DNA of 48,186 nt from Stenotrophomonas maltophilia (GTDB taxonomy: Bacteria; Pseudomonadota; Gammaproteobacteria; Xanthomonadales; Xanthomonadaceae). Below, in pieces: positions 1 to 8,664 of the stretch; the first letter of the stretch is position 1, and the number at the start of each line of letters is the position of its first letter. The stretch lies in NCBI RefSeq assembly GCF_013464485.1, contig NZ_RAUX01000047.1, positions 4,382-52,567 of the forward strand, in the 5' to 3' direction. A program made the translations under genes and the position numbers. The notes under the pieces were generated by a model, which made no database searches, was not told the DNA's origin, and saw only the letters and a list, made by a program, of their open reading frames with translations.

Positions 1-70
1 CCCAACGCCAACCCAACGGGCGTTTGGATGGACGGAACACTGCGTTCGTGTGACAACGCTTTTGCCGATC

Positions 71-114
71 CCGGCCGCTCAGCGGCCGGCGTCTGGCCGC
101 CTGTCGTATACGAC
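71..114. repeat. Inverted repeats upstream of gltA
   Basis: Two perfect inverted repeats lie ahead of gltA. One is a 9-bp arm pair around a single C at 71-89 (CCGGCCGCT / AGCGGCCGG). The other is the 12-bp palindrome GTCGTATACGAC at 103-114. The first could be the end of an upstream transcript or part of a dispersed repeat; the second has the form of a dimeric regulator site. I recognise neither as a known operator. Confidence 0.45.
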
Positions 115-141
115 TTCCGTCTAGCACCCGACAAATGCTGC

Positions 142-152
142 TGTGCGATAAT
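142..152 (+). promoter_or_regulatory. Candidate extended -10 promoter of gltA
   Basis: The string TGCGATAAT at 144-152 fits an extended -10 element (TGN followed by a TATAAT-like hexamer). No good -35 hexamer lies 16-18 bases upstream, which is tolerated for extended -10 promoters. It would give a 5' leader of roughly 80 bases before the GTG start of gltA at 242. This is inference from sequence alone. Confidence 0.4.
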
Positions 153-241
153 GACCTGATCCCCGGCACAGGCCGAGGACGTCATTCACGTGCCTGACCA
201 ATGCGCTTGGGCAGGCGCCTTCCCATGAAGGAGCGCACACA

Positions 242-1519
<1,278 letters not shown>

Positions 1520-1543
1520 TCGCCTGCGGTAAGTCGTGAGAAG

Positions 1544-1572
1544 AACGCCCCGCATCGCGGGGCGTTTTTTTT
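1544..1572 (+). terminator. Intrinsic terminator of gltA
   Basis: A perfect 10-bp GC-rich stem (1544-1553 with 1557-1566) closes a three-base loop and runs into eight T residues. It starts 24 bases after the gltA stop codon. Confidence 0.93.
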
Positions 1573-1584
1573 GTAGCAGACCTG

Positions 1585-1655
1585 GTAGGTGCGGACCGTT
1601 GGTCCGCACGATTTCGGTATTTGCGCAAAACCATCCACGCATGGCGTGGATCTAC
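1585..1655. repeat. SMAG-type GTAG repeat pair
   Basis: Two REP-like stem-loops face each other. GTAG at 1585 is followed by the hairpin GTGCGGACC GTT GGTCCGCAC; at 1633-1655 the hairpin ATCCACGC ATG GCGTGGAT is followed by CTAC. The GTAG tetranucleotide at the outer end is the hallmark of the Stenotrophomonas SMAG family. Nothing else is recognised in 1573-1779 except the leader of the next gene. Confidence 0.75.
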
Positions 1656-1779
1656 TGACGCCGATCCATGTGCTCGCGCCAAGACCGCGTGATTCAAGGG
1701 TCTCATCAGTTTCACAACCGCTCGCGCAGCCTCAGCATGCACGCTGCACCCGCAGCCGTTGATACGGAGCGTCCACCCC

Positions 1780-2862
1780 ATGAGTACCCGATTCGATCCA
1801 CCCGAGCGCGGCCCGCTCGGCCCTGACGTCGCCACTGTCGTCACCGCCCCCATCGTCGCGCCACCCAGCGAAAGCGCCGTGTCCTGGGGGGCGATCTTCG
1901 CCGGTGCCGCCGCGGCCGCCGCACTCTCGCTGGTCCTGTTGATCCTCGGCGTCGGCCTCGGCCTGTCCTCGGTCTCGCCGTGGTCATTCGAGGGCGTCAG
2001 CAAGGAAACCTTCGGCTGGTCAAGCGTGGCCTGGCTGACCTTCACCGCGCTGGCCGCCTCCGGCCTGGGCGGCTACATCGCCGGCCGTCTGCGCACCAAG
2101 TGGACTCAGCTGCACGGTGACGAGACCTACTTCCGCGATACCGCACACGGCTTCGTGTCGTGGGCCGTCGCCACCCTGCTTACCGCTGGTCTGCTGACCT
2201 CGGCCATCGGCGGCGTGCTGGGTGCTGGCGCCAAGGTTGCAGGTGCCACTGCGGGTGCTGCAGCGTCCACTGCAGGCGTTGCTGCCGCTGGTGCCGGTGC
2301 GGCGACTGCGGGTGCGCCGGAAGGCGACCTCAACTATTGGGTGGATTCGCTGTTCCGCAATGCAACCACTCCGGGCCCGGACGCCGCCGCTGCGCCGCCT
2401 GCCCCGGGCGCCGCCCCGGGCAATGCGCCGATGGACCCCGCTGCACCGCCGCCGGTGGCCGCAACTGCCGGTCCGCGTGACGCCCGCATGAGCCCGCCGC
2501 CGCGCCCGATGCCGGGCAACGGCCCGATGGGTGACCGTCGGGAAGTTCGTGCCGAGGTGAACCGCATCATCGTCAACAGCCTGCAGGGCGATGGCCTGGA
2601 CCCGGCCGACACCCAGTACCTGGCCAGCCTGATCGCCCGCGAAACCGGCATGAGCCCGGCTGAAGCCCAGGCCCGCGTGACCGACGTGCAGACCCGCATG
2701 CGTGCCGCGCTGGAGAAGGCCAAGAACACGGCCAAGCAGGCGGCTGACGACGCCCGCAAGGCCACTGCCTATGCCGCACTGTGGCTGTTCATCACCCTGC
2801 TGATCGGCGCGTTCTTCGCCAGCCTCAGCGCCACCTGGGGCGGCCGCCGCCGCGACCTGTAA
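1780..2862 (+). CDS. Ala-rich four-helix inner-membrane protein, unknown function
   Basis: This 360-residue protein has about four membrane segments: near residues 30-55 (motif SWGAIFAGA), 72-95, 122-150 and 325-350. Between the third and fourth lies a long soluble stretch rich in Ala, Pro and Gly, followed by a charged helical part around residues 250-325. The opening motif and topology recall small bacterial membrane proteins annotated as PhnA-like, but I cannot assign a function. The ATG at 1780 is preferred over a TTG 21 bases upstream because the protein reads MSTRFDPPE with a normal hydrophilic N terminus. A 23-codon membrane ORF follows after 27 bases and is probably co-transcribed. 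Confidence 0.8.
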   Translation: MSTRFDPPERGPLGPDVATVVTAPIVAPPSESAVSWGAIFAGAAAAAALSLVLLILGVGLGLSSVSPWSFEGVSKETFGWSSVAWLTFTALAASGLGGYIAGRLRTKWTQLHGDETYFRDTAHGFVSWAVATLLTAGLLTSAIGGVLGAGAKVAGATAGAAASTAGVAAAGAGAATAGAPEGDLNYWVDSLFRNATTPGPDAAAAPPAPGAAPGNAPMDPAAPPPVAATAGPRDARMSPPPRPMPGNGPMGDRREVRAEVNRIIVNSLQGDGLDPADTQYLASLIARETGMSPAEAQARVTDVQTRMRAALEKAKNTAKQAADDARKATAYAALWLFITLLIGAFFASLSATWGGRRRDL

Positions 2863-2889
2863 CCCACATTCCATGAAAGGAGATCTGCC

Positions 2890-2961
2890 ATGAAAATGAT
2901 TCTGCTCTGGTTGCTGGGCGTACCGATTCCGCTGTTGATCCTGTACGCGATCTTCTTCTGA
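2890..2961 (+). CDS. 23-residue hydrophobic membrane peptide
   Basis: A 24-codon reading frame starts at ATG 2890 behind an excellent Shine-Dalgarno sequence (AAAGGAG at 2878-2884, five bases from the ATG) and stops at 2959-2961. The peptide begins MKMILLWLLGVP and is one hydrophobic helix ending in two phenylalanines, with a Pro-x-Pro kink. It lies between the membrane gene at 1780 and a perfect terminator, so it is the last cistron of that unit. The ribosome site and position argue for a real small protein; the function is unknown. Gene callers usually miss frames this short. Confidence 0.65.
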   Translation: MKMILLWLLGVPIPLLILYAIFF

Positions 2962-2984
2962 TATCGCGACGTTGAACGAGCACG

Positions 2985-3017
2985 CATCAGGCCGCCGAAA
3001 GGCGGCCTGATGTTTTT
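2985..3017 (+). terminator. Intrinsic terminator after the membrane-peptide operon
   Basis: A perfect 12-bp stem, CATCAGGCCGCC (2985-2996) with GGCGGCCTGATG (3001-3012), closes a GAAA tetraloop and is followed by five T residues. Confidence 0.95.
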
Positions 3018-3056
3018 GGGGGAATGTCCGGCGGCGGGGCATGACGCCGCCCGACA

Positions 3057-3136
3057 GTAGAGCCACGCCATGCGTGGATGCTTTGCTGCGCGCTTTGGGT
3101 ATCTGCGAAGAGCATCCACGCGTGGCTTGGCTCTAC
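3057..3136. repeat. SMAG-type inverted repeat pair
   Basis: The element begins GTAGAGCCACGCCATGCGTG at 3057 and ends with its near-exact reverse complement and CTAC at 3136. Together the two copies can fold into one long hairpin. This is the dimeric form of the GTAG repeat. It occupies part of the 487-base gap between the small membrane peptide and the fimbrial operon. Confidence 0.85.
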
Positions 3137-3179
3137 TGCAGTACGCGCGGTGCGCTTTGAACGTCGCAATTGACCAGCG

Positions 3180-3340
3180 TCGTCGCTCCACCATTCGGTC
3201 TGCAATGCATTTAATTGCATTCTTGATTAAGGAAAGTTGTATCTCTCGAAATATTTGATCGCTTTCAAAAGTCGCGCTTAACAGGCCCGCATTTAGGAAT
3301 CGTTGAATAGATTCGGAAGCCAGAGAATTCCTACCATTCT
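3180..3340 (+). promoter_or_regulatory. AT-rich regulatory region upstream of the fimbrial operon
   Basis: About 160 bases here are clearly richer in A and T than the rest of the window, which is typical of fimbrial promoter regions. A possible promoter is TTGCAT at 3215-3220 with a weak -10 near 3237-3242; TTGATC at 3255-3260 is an alternative -35. I cannot fix the start site. A run of eight C residues follows at 3349-3356. The rest of the gap 2962-3448 holds the terminator, the SMAG pair and the leader hairpin listed separately. Confidence 0.45.
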
Positions 3341-3377
3341 CCCCGTCACCCCCCCCACCTACGGCGGGCGTGGCGAT

Positions 3378-3425
3378 GCTCCCCTCCCACCCTCCTTCCT
3401 CCGGGAGGGGAGCCCTTTTCTTTTC
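3378..3425 (+). terminator. Leader terminator-like hairpin before the major pilin gene (possible attenuator)
   Basis: An 11-bp perfect stem, GCTCCCCTCCC (3378-3388) with GGGAGGGGAGC (3403-3413), is followed by CCTTTTCTTTTC at 3414-3425. It has the form of an intrinsic terminator but lies only 24 bases before the pilin ATG. No promoter fits between it and the gene, so transcripts of the operon must pass through it. The loop is a 14-base stretch that is mostly pyrimidine. Confidence 0.65.
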
Positions 3426-3448
3426 ATTGTCCGAGAGAGACAACACCG

Positions 3449-3958
3449 ATGAATACCCTTCTGAAGAAGGCCGCGCTGGTTGCAGCGCTGGCCACCGCTT
3501 CGCTGTCCGCGCATGCCGCGGAAGTCGATATCTCCGTCTGGGCTGACGTTGACCCGACGCTCTCGCTCATGAAAGCCGACGGTACCGCGCTGGATGACTC
3601 CGTGAAGCTGTCCCACGACGCCGCAACAGGTCTTCTGATTCCGTGGAGCGTGCCGGTGCGCATCCATAGCAACGACACGGACAAGGACATCGAAGTCCGC
3701 CTGGGCTTCGACCCTACTCTGCAGCGTGATACCGGCGGTGGTACCGCGATCCCGCTGGCAGTGTCGCTGAACGGCCTGGCGGTGACCACCACCGTCCGCA
3801 CTTATGACGCGAATGCCCTCTTCGACGGTTCGCTGCCCGGCCGTTCCATTCCCATGGCCCTGCGTATTGCTCAGGGCAACACCACCGCGATTGCAGATGC
3901 TGGCAAGTATGTAGGTATCGTGCGCCTAGTGATGAACCAGGCCGCCGGCACCCCGTAA
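3449..3958 (+). CDS. CS1-type fimbrial major subunit
   Basis: This is the predicted shaft pilin of an alternate chaperone-usher (class 5, CFA/I-CS1-cable) fimbria. The 169-residue precursor has a signal peptide ending SAHA-AEVDISVWADVDPTL; this mature start matches the donor-strand N terminus of CfaB/CooA-like pilins, with the characteristic D-P-T-L motif. The C terminus (VGIVRLVMNQ) is also typical. There are no cysteines, as in this class. It is the first gene of the operon and is separated from the usher by a hairpin that may raise pilin expression over the usher. A GAGAGAG ribosome site precedes the ATG. Confidence 0.9.
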   Translation: MNTLLKKAALVAALATASLSAHAAEVDISVWADVDPTLSLMKADGTALDDSVKLSHDAATGLLIPWSVPVRIHSNDTDKDIEVRLGFDPTLQRDTGGGTAIPLAVSLNGLAVTTTVRTYDANALFDGSLPGRSIPMALRIAQGNTTAIADAGKYVGIVRLVMNQAAGTP

Positions 3959-3981
3959 CACTACGCGCTGAAACACCCCGC

Positions 3982-4004
3982 GCCGGCCCAATCACCGGGC
4001 CGGC
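3982..4004 (+). other. Intercistronic stem-loop between pilin and usher genes
   Basis: An 8-bp perfect stem, GCCGGCCC (3982-3989) with GGGCCGGC (3997-4004), closes a seven-base loop without a T tract. Similar hairpins after major pilin genes are known to stabilise the pilin mRNA or limit downstream transcription, giving more pilin than usher. The usher ATG follows 19 bases later with only a weak ribosome site. Confidence 0.7.
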
Positions 4005-4023
4005 CGCTCCAGGCACCCCACCC

Positions 4024-6744
4024 ATGAAAGCTTCCGCACCCGCCGTCACCCGGCTGGCGGTCGCGCTCGCCTTGTCGTTGGCCACGCCGCTGGTCGCGGC
4101 TCGCGGCGTTCCCGTTGGTTTCGAGGATCTGGTCGAAGGCCAGATCGAACAACTCGACATCCGCCTGTTCGGCCGCAGCGCCGGGCTGTCGCCGGTGCGG
4201 GTCACCCTGGAACACGTGCAGCTGGAAGACCCCGCGCGCGTGCTGCAGGCGCTTGATCTATCGCCTGAAGCACAGGCCGCACTGCTTCCCGCGCTGTCGC
4301 AGCCGATGCCGCGCAACAGCCATCTGGCCTGCCGCTTCGGCGGCGCCGAGGCTGGCTGCGGCTACCTCGATCCGCCGGAAGACCCCAACACCGTGCGCGC
4401 GCTGTACGACGAAGGCGAGGGCGCCGTGCGCCTGTTCGTGGCCAAGCAATGGATCACCGCCGAGCCTGCGGTCGAGCGCTTCCACCAGATCAGCAGCAAT
4501 GCCGAAAATGCCTTTCTGCACCAGCAGACGCTCAACGTCAGCGGCGGCCGTGGCTACCAGGCGCTGACCGCGCAGGGCGCCGGCGTGCTGGGCCTGTTCC
4601 AGCGCGGCCATGTGTCGGTCGATTGGAACTTCAACAGCCAGCAGTACCGCGGTGGCCATCGACGCCACGATTTCCAGTTCGACAATGCCTATTACCGCCA
4701 TGACCTCGGCCCGCAGCATTACCTGCAGGCCGGGCGCATGGACCGCCGCAACCTGTCCAGCCCGCAGGGTGGCACCTTCAGTTTCAGCATGCTGCCGATG
4801 GACCGCTTTGCCGGCCTGCGCATCGGCACCACCCAGGCCTATGTCGATACCGAAGCGGCCATACAGACCACGCCGCTGACCGTGCTGCTGGCCCGCGATG
4901 CGCGTGTGGATGCCTTCGATGGCGAGCGCCTGCTGCAGACCTTCTACCTGCAGGCCGGCATCAACGATCTGGATACGCGGCGTTTCCCGTTCGGCAGCTA
5001 CAGCGTCACCCTGCGCATCTGCGAAGACGGCGTGCTGGTGCGCAGCGAAGAAGCCCCGTTCGACAAGGGCGGTGACTGGGCCAACAGCAGCGTGCAGTGG
5101 TTCATGCAGGGTGGCCGCCGCAACGAGCGCCGCAGCGATCGGTTCGATGGCGAAGCGGCCGCGATGGCCGGCCTGCGCGTGCCGATGGGGCGCGATGCAG
5201 CGCTCACCGCCGGCGTGGCCGACCTGGGCGGCTTCAGCTACGGCGAGCTGCGCGTTGACCTGCGCCACATGTTCAAAACCCAGGACGTGCGCGCCAGCTT
5301 CAGCGGCATGCGCGGCAGCGATGGCAGCAACGGCCAGCAGCACCAGCTCTCCTACCGCCGCAAGGCCTCCTGGAACCTCTACCAGCAGCGTCTGCGCGGC
5401 CGCGCCTGCCAGTTTGAAAACGATACCCGCGACCGCCTAGCCTGCGCCGATTCGCTCAGCGCCTCGATGTCGCTGCCGGTGGCCGGTGGCAGCGCCTACC
5501 TGGCTTTCACCCGCCGACAGACCTGGAGCCGCGGCACCGTGCTCAACAACGATCCCGACGACCCGATGGCCGCGCTCGACCCGCTGCTGCCGTGGGAACC
5601 GCGCTACAGCCGCGAACCCAACCTCACCCGCACCTGGCAGGCCAGCTACAGCCGCGTGCAGCGCTGGCAGGAATTCAGCGTGTCCACGCGCGTGGGCGTC
5701 TGGCAGCAGGGCACGCAGAGCAGCCTGCGCGACAGCCGCGACCGCGGCATCTTCATCAACCTCAGCCTGACCCGCCTGCAGCGCCGCGATATCGGCAGCA
5801 CGCAGCGACGCTATGCCGTGGATGTGCGCCAGCCGCAGCATGCCCGCCCGGATGTGAACTACAGCGCCGGGCAGACCATGCGCCAGGAAGTGGATGCGCA
5901 GTACCGCGATGCCACCTTTGAACTGCGCGGCAACAACAGTGATCGCTATAGCGCATCGCTGGGCGCGCAGACCCAGAACAAGTACGGCCACACCGGTGCC
6001 AGCGTGGCGACCTTCCAGCAGCGCGGTGGCAGCGAACTGACCTACAGTGCCACGCACAGTTCCGGGCTGGCGCTGGGCCGCCGCGGCCTGTACTGGGGCG
6101 GTGGCCTGGGGGCCGACGCCGGGCTGGCCGTGCAGGTCGATGGCACCGACGATCTGGAACTGACGGGTGTGGCCGCCGAACTGCAGGTGGGTGGCCAGCG
6201 CCGCCAGCGCCTGGCCCTGGGCGAGCGCCGCCTGATGCCGCTGCCGGCCTACCAGCAGAACCGCGCCGAAGTGCAGGACGCCAGCGCACTGGACAGTGAT
6301 GCCGCCATCCGCGTGACCGGTGTGGGTGGCGCGCGCCCGATGTTCCTTGCACCCGGCCGCCTGATGCGCATGCCGGTGCCGATCGAGGTGACCTACACCT
6401 TTATCGGCAACGCACGCGACGTGGCCGGCGTGCCGCTGGGCGGCGCCCGCATCCTCAATGCGCCCGTGCCGGGTACCGGCAGCAATGGTGGCTTCGTGGC
6501 CGACTTCCCGCGCCGCGAACGCACCTTGTACCTGCTGCAGGACGACCGCCTGCTGCAGTGCCCGTTGCAGGTGCGCGAGCGCCGCAACGTGGTGATGCTG
6601 GTGGGTGCGGTGCACTGCGAGCCGCTGGCCGTCGCCCAGCTGCCGGCTGACATCCGCCAGCAGGCACGGGTGACCCGGCTGCTGCAGGAACAGGCATTGA
6701 TTGCAGGCACGCAGCAGACCGCTGCCGCAGGAGGTACGCCATGA
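4024..6744 (+). CDS. CS1/CFA-class fimbrial outer-membrane usher
   Basis: This 906-residue protein should form the outer-membrane pore that assembles and secretes pilin subunits delivered by the chaperone at 7901. It has a signal peptide (cleavage near LVAARG), an N-terminal periplasmic domain, a long central beta-barrel region rich in Tyr, Gln and Arg alternation, and C-terminal beta-sandwich domains (around residues 760-890). The length fits the CfaC/CooC/CblC/TcfC usher group rather than the classical FimD family. Its stop overlaps the start of the tip adhesin by four bases (ATGA), so the two are translationally coupled. Base composition is uniformly GC-rich, unlike the gene that follows. 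Confidence 0.88.
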   Translation: MKASAPAVTRLAVALALSLATPLVAARGVPVGFEDLVEGQIEQLDIRLFGRSAGLSPVRVTLEHVQLEDPARVLQALDLSPEAQAALLPALSQPMPRNSHLACRFGGAEAGCGYLDPPEDPNTVRALYDEGEGAVRLFVAKQWITAEPAVERFHQISSNAENAFLHQQTLNVSGGRGYQALTAQGAGVLGLFQRGHVSVDWNFNSQQYRGGHRRHDFQFDNAYYRHDLGPQHYLQAGRMDRRNLSSPQGGTFSFSMLPMDRFAGLRIGTTQAYVDTEAAIQTTPLTVLLARDARVDAFDGERLLQTFYLQAGINDLDTRRFPFGSYSVTLRICEDGVLVRSEEAPFDKGGDWANSSVQWFMQGGRRNERRSDRFDGEAAAMAGLRVPMGRDAALTAGVADLGGFSYGELRVDLRHMFKTQDVRASFSGMRGSDGSNGQQHQLSYRRKASWNLYQQRLRGRACQFENDTRDRLACADSLSASMSLPVAGGSAYLAFTRRQTWSRGTVLNNDPDDPMAALDPLLPWEPRYSREPNLTRTWQASYSRVQRWQEFSVSTRVGVWQQGTQSSLRDSRDRGIFINLSLTRLQRRDIGSTQRRYAVDVRQPQHARPDVNYSAGQTMRQEVDAQYRDATFELRGNNSDRYSASLGAQTQNKYGHTGASVATFQQRGGSELTYSATHSSGLALGRRGLYWGGGLGADAGLAVQVDGTDDLELTGVAAELQVGGQRRQRLALGERRLMPLPAYQQNRAEVQDASALDSDAAIRVTGVGGARPMFLAPGRLMRMPVPIEVTYTFIGNARDVAGVPLGGARILNAPVPGTGSNGGFVADFPRRERTLYLLQDDRLLQCPLQVRERRNVVMLVGAVHCEPLAVAQLPADIRQQARVTRLLQEQALIAGTQQTAAAGGTP

Positions 6745-7883
6745 AGCGCGCGCTGCGTGGATTGATGTGGGTGATGTTGAGCACGGCGTTGGTGGTGATG
6801 GCGCCGCGGGCGTTTGCGCAGCGGCCGCCGGAGACGCATCCGGTGAGTGAGCATCGAGACATTGTGATGAGTTGGGATCGCTCGGCGATGCCGGGGGATG
6901 TGGAGCTTTGGGCGCCGCGAACCCTTCTTGCTTATGCGAGCGCGAATACCTCTCTATATGGAAAAGCACATCTTGTGTGTACCTCCGAAACAGATACAAG
7001 CCAAGGCCGCTGCCCTACAACTGGGCTTGAAGCTGGCTCTAGCGGCGACGGAGAGATACATCTGCAGTTCACCGAAGTTCGATCAGGCATGCAAACAGAC
7101 GTAAGACTGCTTGGTAGTCACCAACGGCCAATGAATGAGAATGTCTGCTGGTTGGACTTCTGGGATCGAGGGATACGACCGCTCTGGGCAGCCAACCGAG
7201 CAATCTGTGGTCGAAGCGAGTCGGCGGGGATTGGTGTGCATCTAAGTCTGCTGCAACACGATCTTCTCCGGCTGGTCGCAGGAAAATGGAAGGCGAGGTT
7301 GCTACTTAAGCTGCACGGAACGGTAGGTGGCGCGGAGCTCACAGATCACAGTTTCGACTTCGACTTCACCATCACCGACCGCGACGCAGTAGCTATCTAC
7401 TTCCCGCACTTCGACGAAATCTCGCCGCACGTCGGCATGAACCTCCGTTACGACCCCATCACCCAGACCGTGGGTGGCGGAACGACCGTGGACATGTGCC
7501 TGTATGACGGACTTGGCTCGCAGGCGCCGTACCTCGGCGTAACTGTCCGCGACTCTGGTGGGCGTGCACCAGGCCCCAGCGGCTTCTCCGCATGGCATCG
7601 CGACAGCGGCGGCACCGGCGACAGCGAGCGCCTCGATTACAACGTCACCCTCGACTACAACGGCGCGCCATTGCCCATGCGCAACGGCGTGGAAGAACAA
7701 CTTACCGGCATCGATACCTCCAAGTTGAAGCTGGTGGTGCTGCCCGGCATGAGCCAGCCAGTGTTCTGCGTGGATACACCGCTGCGGCTGGAAATGCCGC
7801 GCGTCCCCATTGCCGAGAAACAGGCGGGCTATTACCGCGGCGACCTCAAGGTCGAACTGCGCGTCCCCACCGGTGTGCCCTGA
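6741..7883 (+). CDS. CfaE/CblD-family fimbrial tip adhesin
   Basis: This 380-residue protein is the predicted minor tip subunit that initiates assembly and binds the host or surface receptor. A signal peptide ends near APRAFAQ. An N-terminal adhesin domain (about 30-200) is followed by a C-terminal pilin domain (about 210-380) ending AGYYRGDLKVELRVPTG, the typical end of CfaE/CblD proteins. Length is close to the family norm (about 360). The ATG overlaps the usher stop and has an AGGAGG ribosome site. The adhesin-domain coding DNA (about 6900-7340) is strikingly less GC-rich than the flanks, suggesting replacement or fast divergence of the receptor-binding part. Confidence 0.87.
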   Translation: MKRALRGLMWVMLSTALVVMAPRAFAQRPPETHPVSEHRDIVMSWDRSAMPGDVELWAPRTLLAYASANTSLYGKAHLVCTSETDTSQGRCPTTGLEAGSSGDGEIHLQFTEVRSGMQTDVRLLGSHQRPMNENVCWLDFWDRGIRPLWAANRAICGRSESAGIGVHLSLLQHDLLRLVAGKWKARLLLKLHGTVGGAELTDHSFDFDFTITDRDAVAIYFPHFDEISPHVGMNLRYDPITQTVGGGTTVDMCLYDGLGSQAPYLGVTVRDSGGRAPGPSGFSAWHRDSGGTGDSERLDYNVTLDYNGAPLPMRNGVEEQLTGIDTSKLKLVVLPGMSQPVFCVDTPLRLEMPRVPIAEKQAGYYRGDLKVELRVPTGVP

Positions 7884-7900
7884 TCCCACCAGGAGTGTCC

Positions 7901-8596
7901 ATGAAACGTCTTTCTTACTGTCTACTGCCCCTCTGCCTGCTGCTGGCGGTGCCAGCCCAGGCCAACCTCACCGTGCATCCCATGCGCACCTCGGTGGATG
8001 CCAAGCGTGGTTCGCAGATCCGCGTCTATTCGCAGTCCACTCAGCCGCAGTACATCCAGGCCTCGCTGCGCCGCATCGTCGATCCCGCCGGCCCTGAGGA
8101 ATCCGAGGTGGAGGTTGAGCCCGGTGACGCGGCCATCGCCGTAACGCCCGGCAAGTTTGCGTTGTCCGGTGGCGGCAACCGTCTTATCCGTGTCATTCCT
8201 CTGCAGCCGGTCGAGCGCGAAACGGCCTACCGCGTGTACTTCGAAGGCGTTGCTGGACCGGAGGCATCGTCCGCGGAATCGAAGGAACAGGCCGAGGCAA
8301 AGGTCGGCGTGAACCTGGTCTGGGGCGCGCTGGTGAACGTGCTGCCGCACGACGGCACGGTGCTGCCACGTGTGCAGGGCAACAGCCTGCGCAATGACGG
8401 CACGCTGCGCCTGGGCATCACCAGCATTGCCGATTGCGTGGGCAGCCGCTGCTCTGCGCATGACGTTTCAAAGAGTCTATACCCGGGCAGCACGCTGGAG
8501 CTTCCGTTTGCCGTTGAAGCCGGGCACACCGTGCAGCTGCGCTACCGGCTCACCCGCGATGGCTACCGCGAGCACGTGCAGACCCTCACGCCCTGA
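7901..8596 (+). CDS. Periplasmic fimbrial chaperone (CfaA/CblB-like)
   Basis: This 231-residue protein has a clear signal peptide (cleavage after VPAQA) and two immunoglobulin-like halves. It starts NLTVHPMRTSVDAKRGSQI and carries the chaperone-typical stretch RLIRVIPLQP preceding ETAYRVYFE. It should hold the pilin and tip subunits in the periplasm and hand them to the usher. The start at 7901 has an AGGAG site seven bases upstream and lies 17 bases after the adhesin stop; the frame is open further upstream only by chance. Having the chaperone last differs from CFA/I and cable operons, where it comes first. Confidence 0.87.
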   Translation: MKRLSYCLLPLCLLLAVPAQANLTVHPMRTSVDAKRGSQIRVYSQSTQPQYIQASLRRIVDPAGPEESEVEVEPGDAAIAVTPGKFALSGGGNRLIRVIPLQPVERETAYRVYFEGVAGPEASSAESKEQAEAKVGVNLVWGALVNVLPHDGTVLPRVQGNSLRNDGTLRLGITSIADCVGSRCSAHDVSKSLYPGSTLELPFAVEAGHTVQLRYRLTRDGYREHVQTLTP

Positions 8597-8605
8597 TCCC
8601 CACAC

Positions 8606-8637
8606 CCCGCCACGCGCTGGGCGCGGGCGGGTTTTTT
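8606..8637 (+). terminator. Intrinsic terminator between fimbrial operon and trimeric adhesin gene
   Basis: The stem CCCGCC-A-CGCGC pairs with GCGCG-GGCGGG around a TGG loop (8606-8631) and runs into six T residues. It stands 10 bases after the chaperone stop and only 27 bases before the autotransporter ATG at 8665. A promoter of normal size does not fit in that interval. Confidence 0.88.
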
Positions 8638-8664
8638 CTGTATTCCCTGTTAAGGAGACACCTG

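Noticed and set aside
1-38. Possible terminator hairpin of a gene before the window
   Set aside because: The arms around 2-9 and 19-27 pair imperfectly and no T tract follows; too little sequence to judge.
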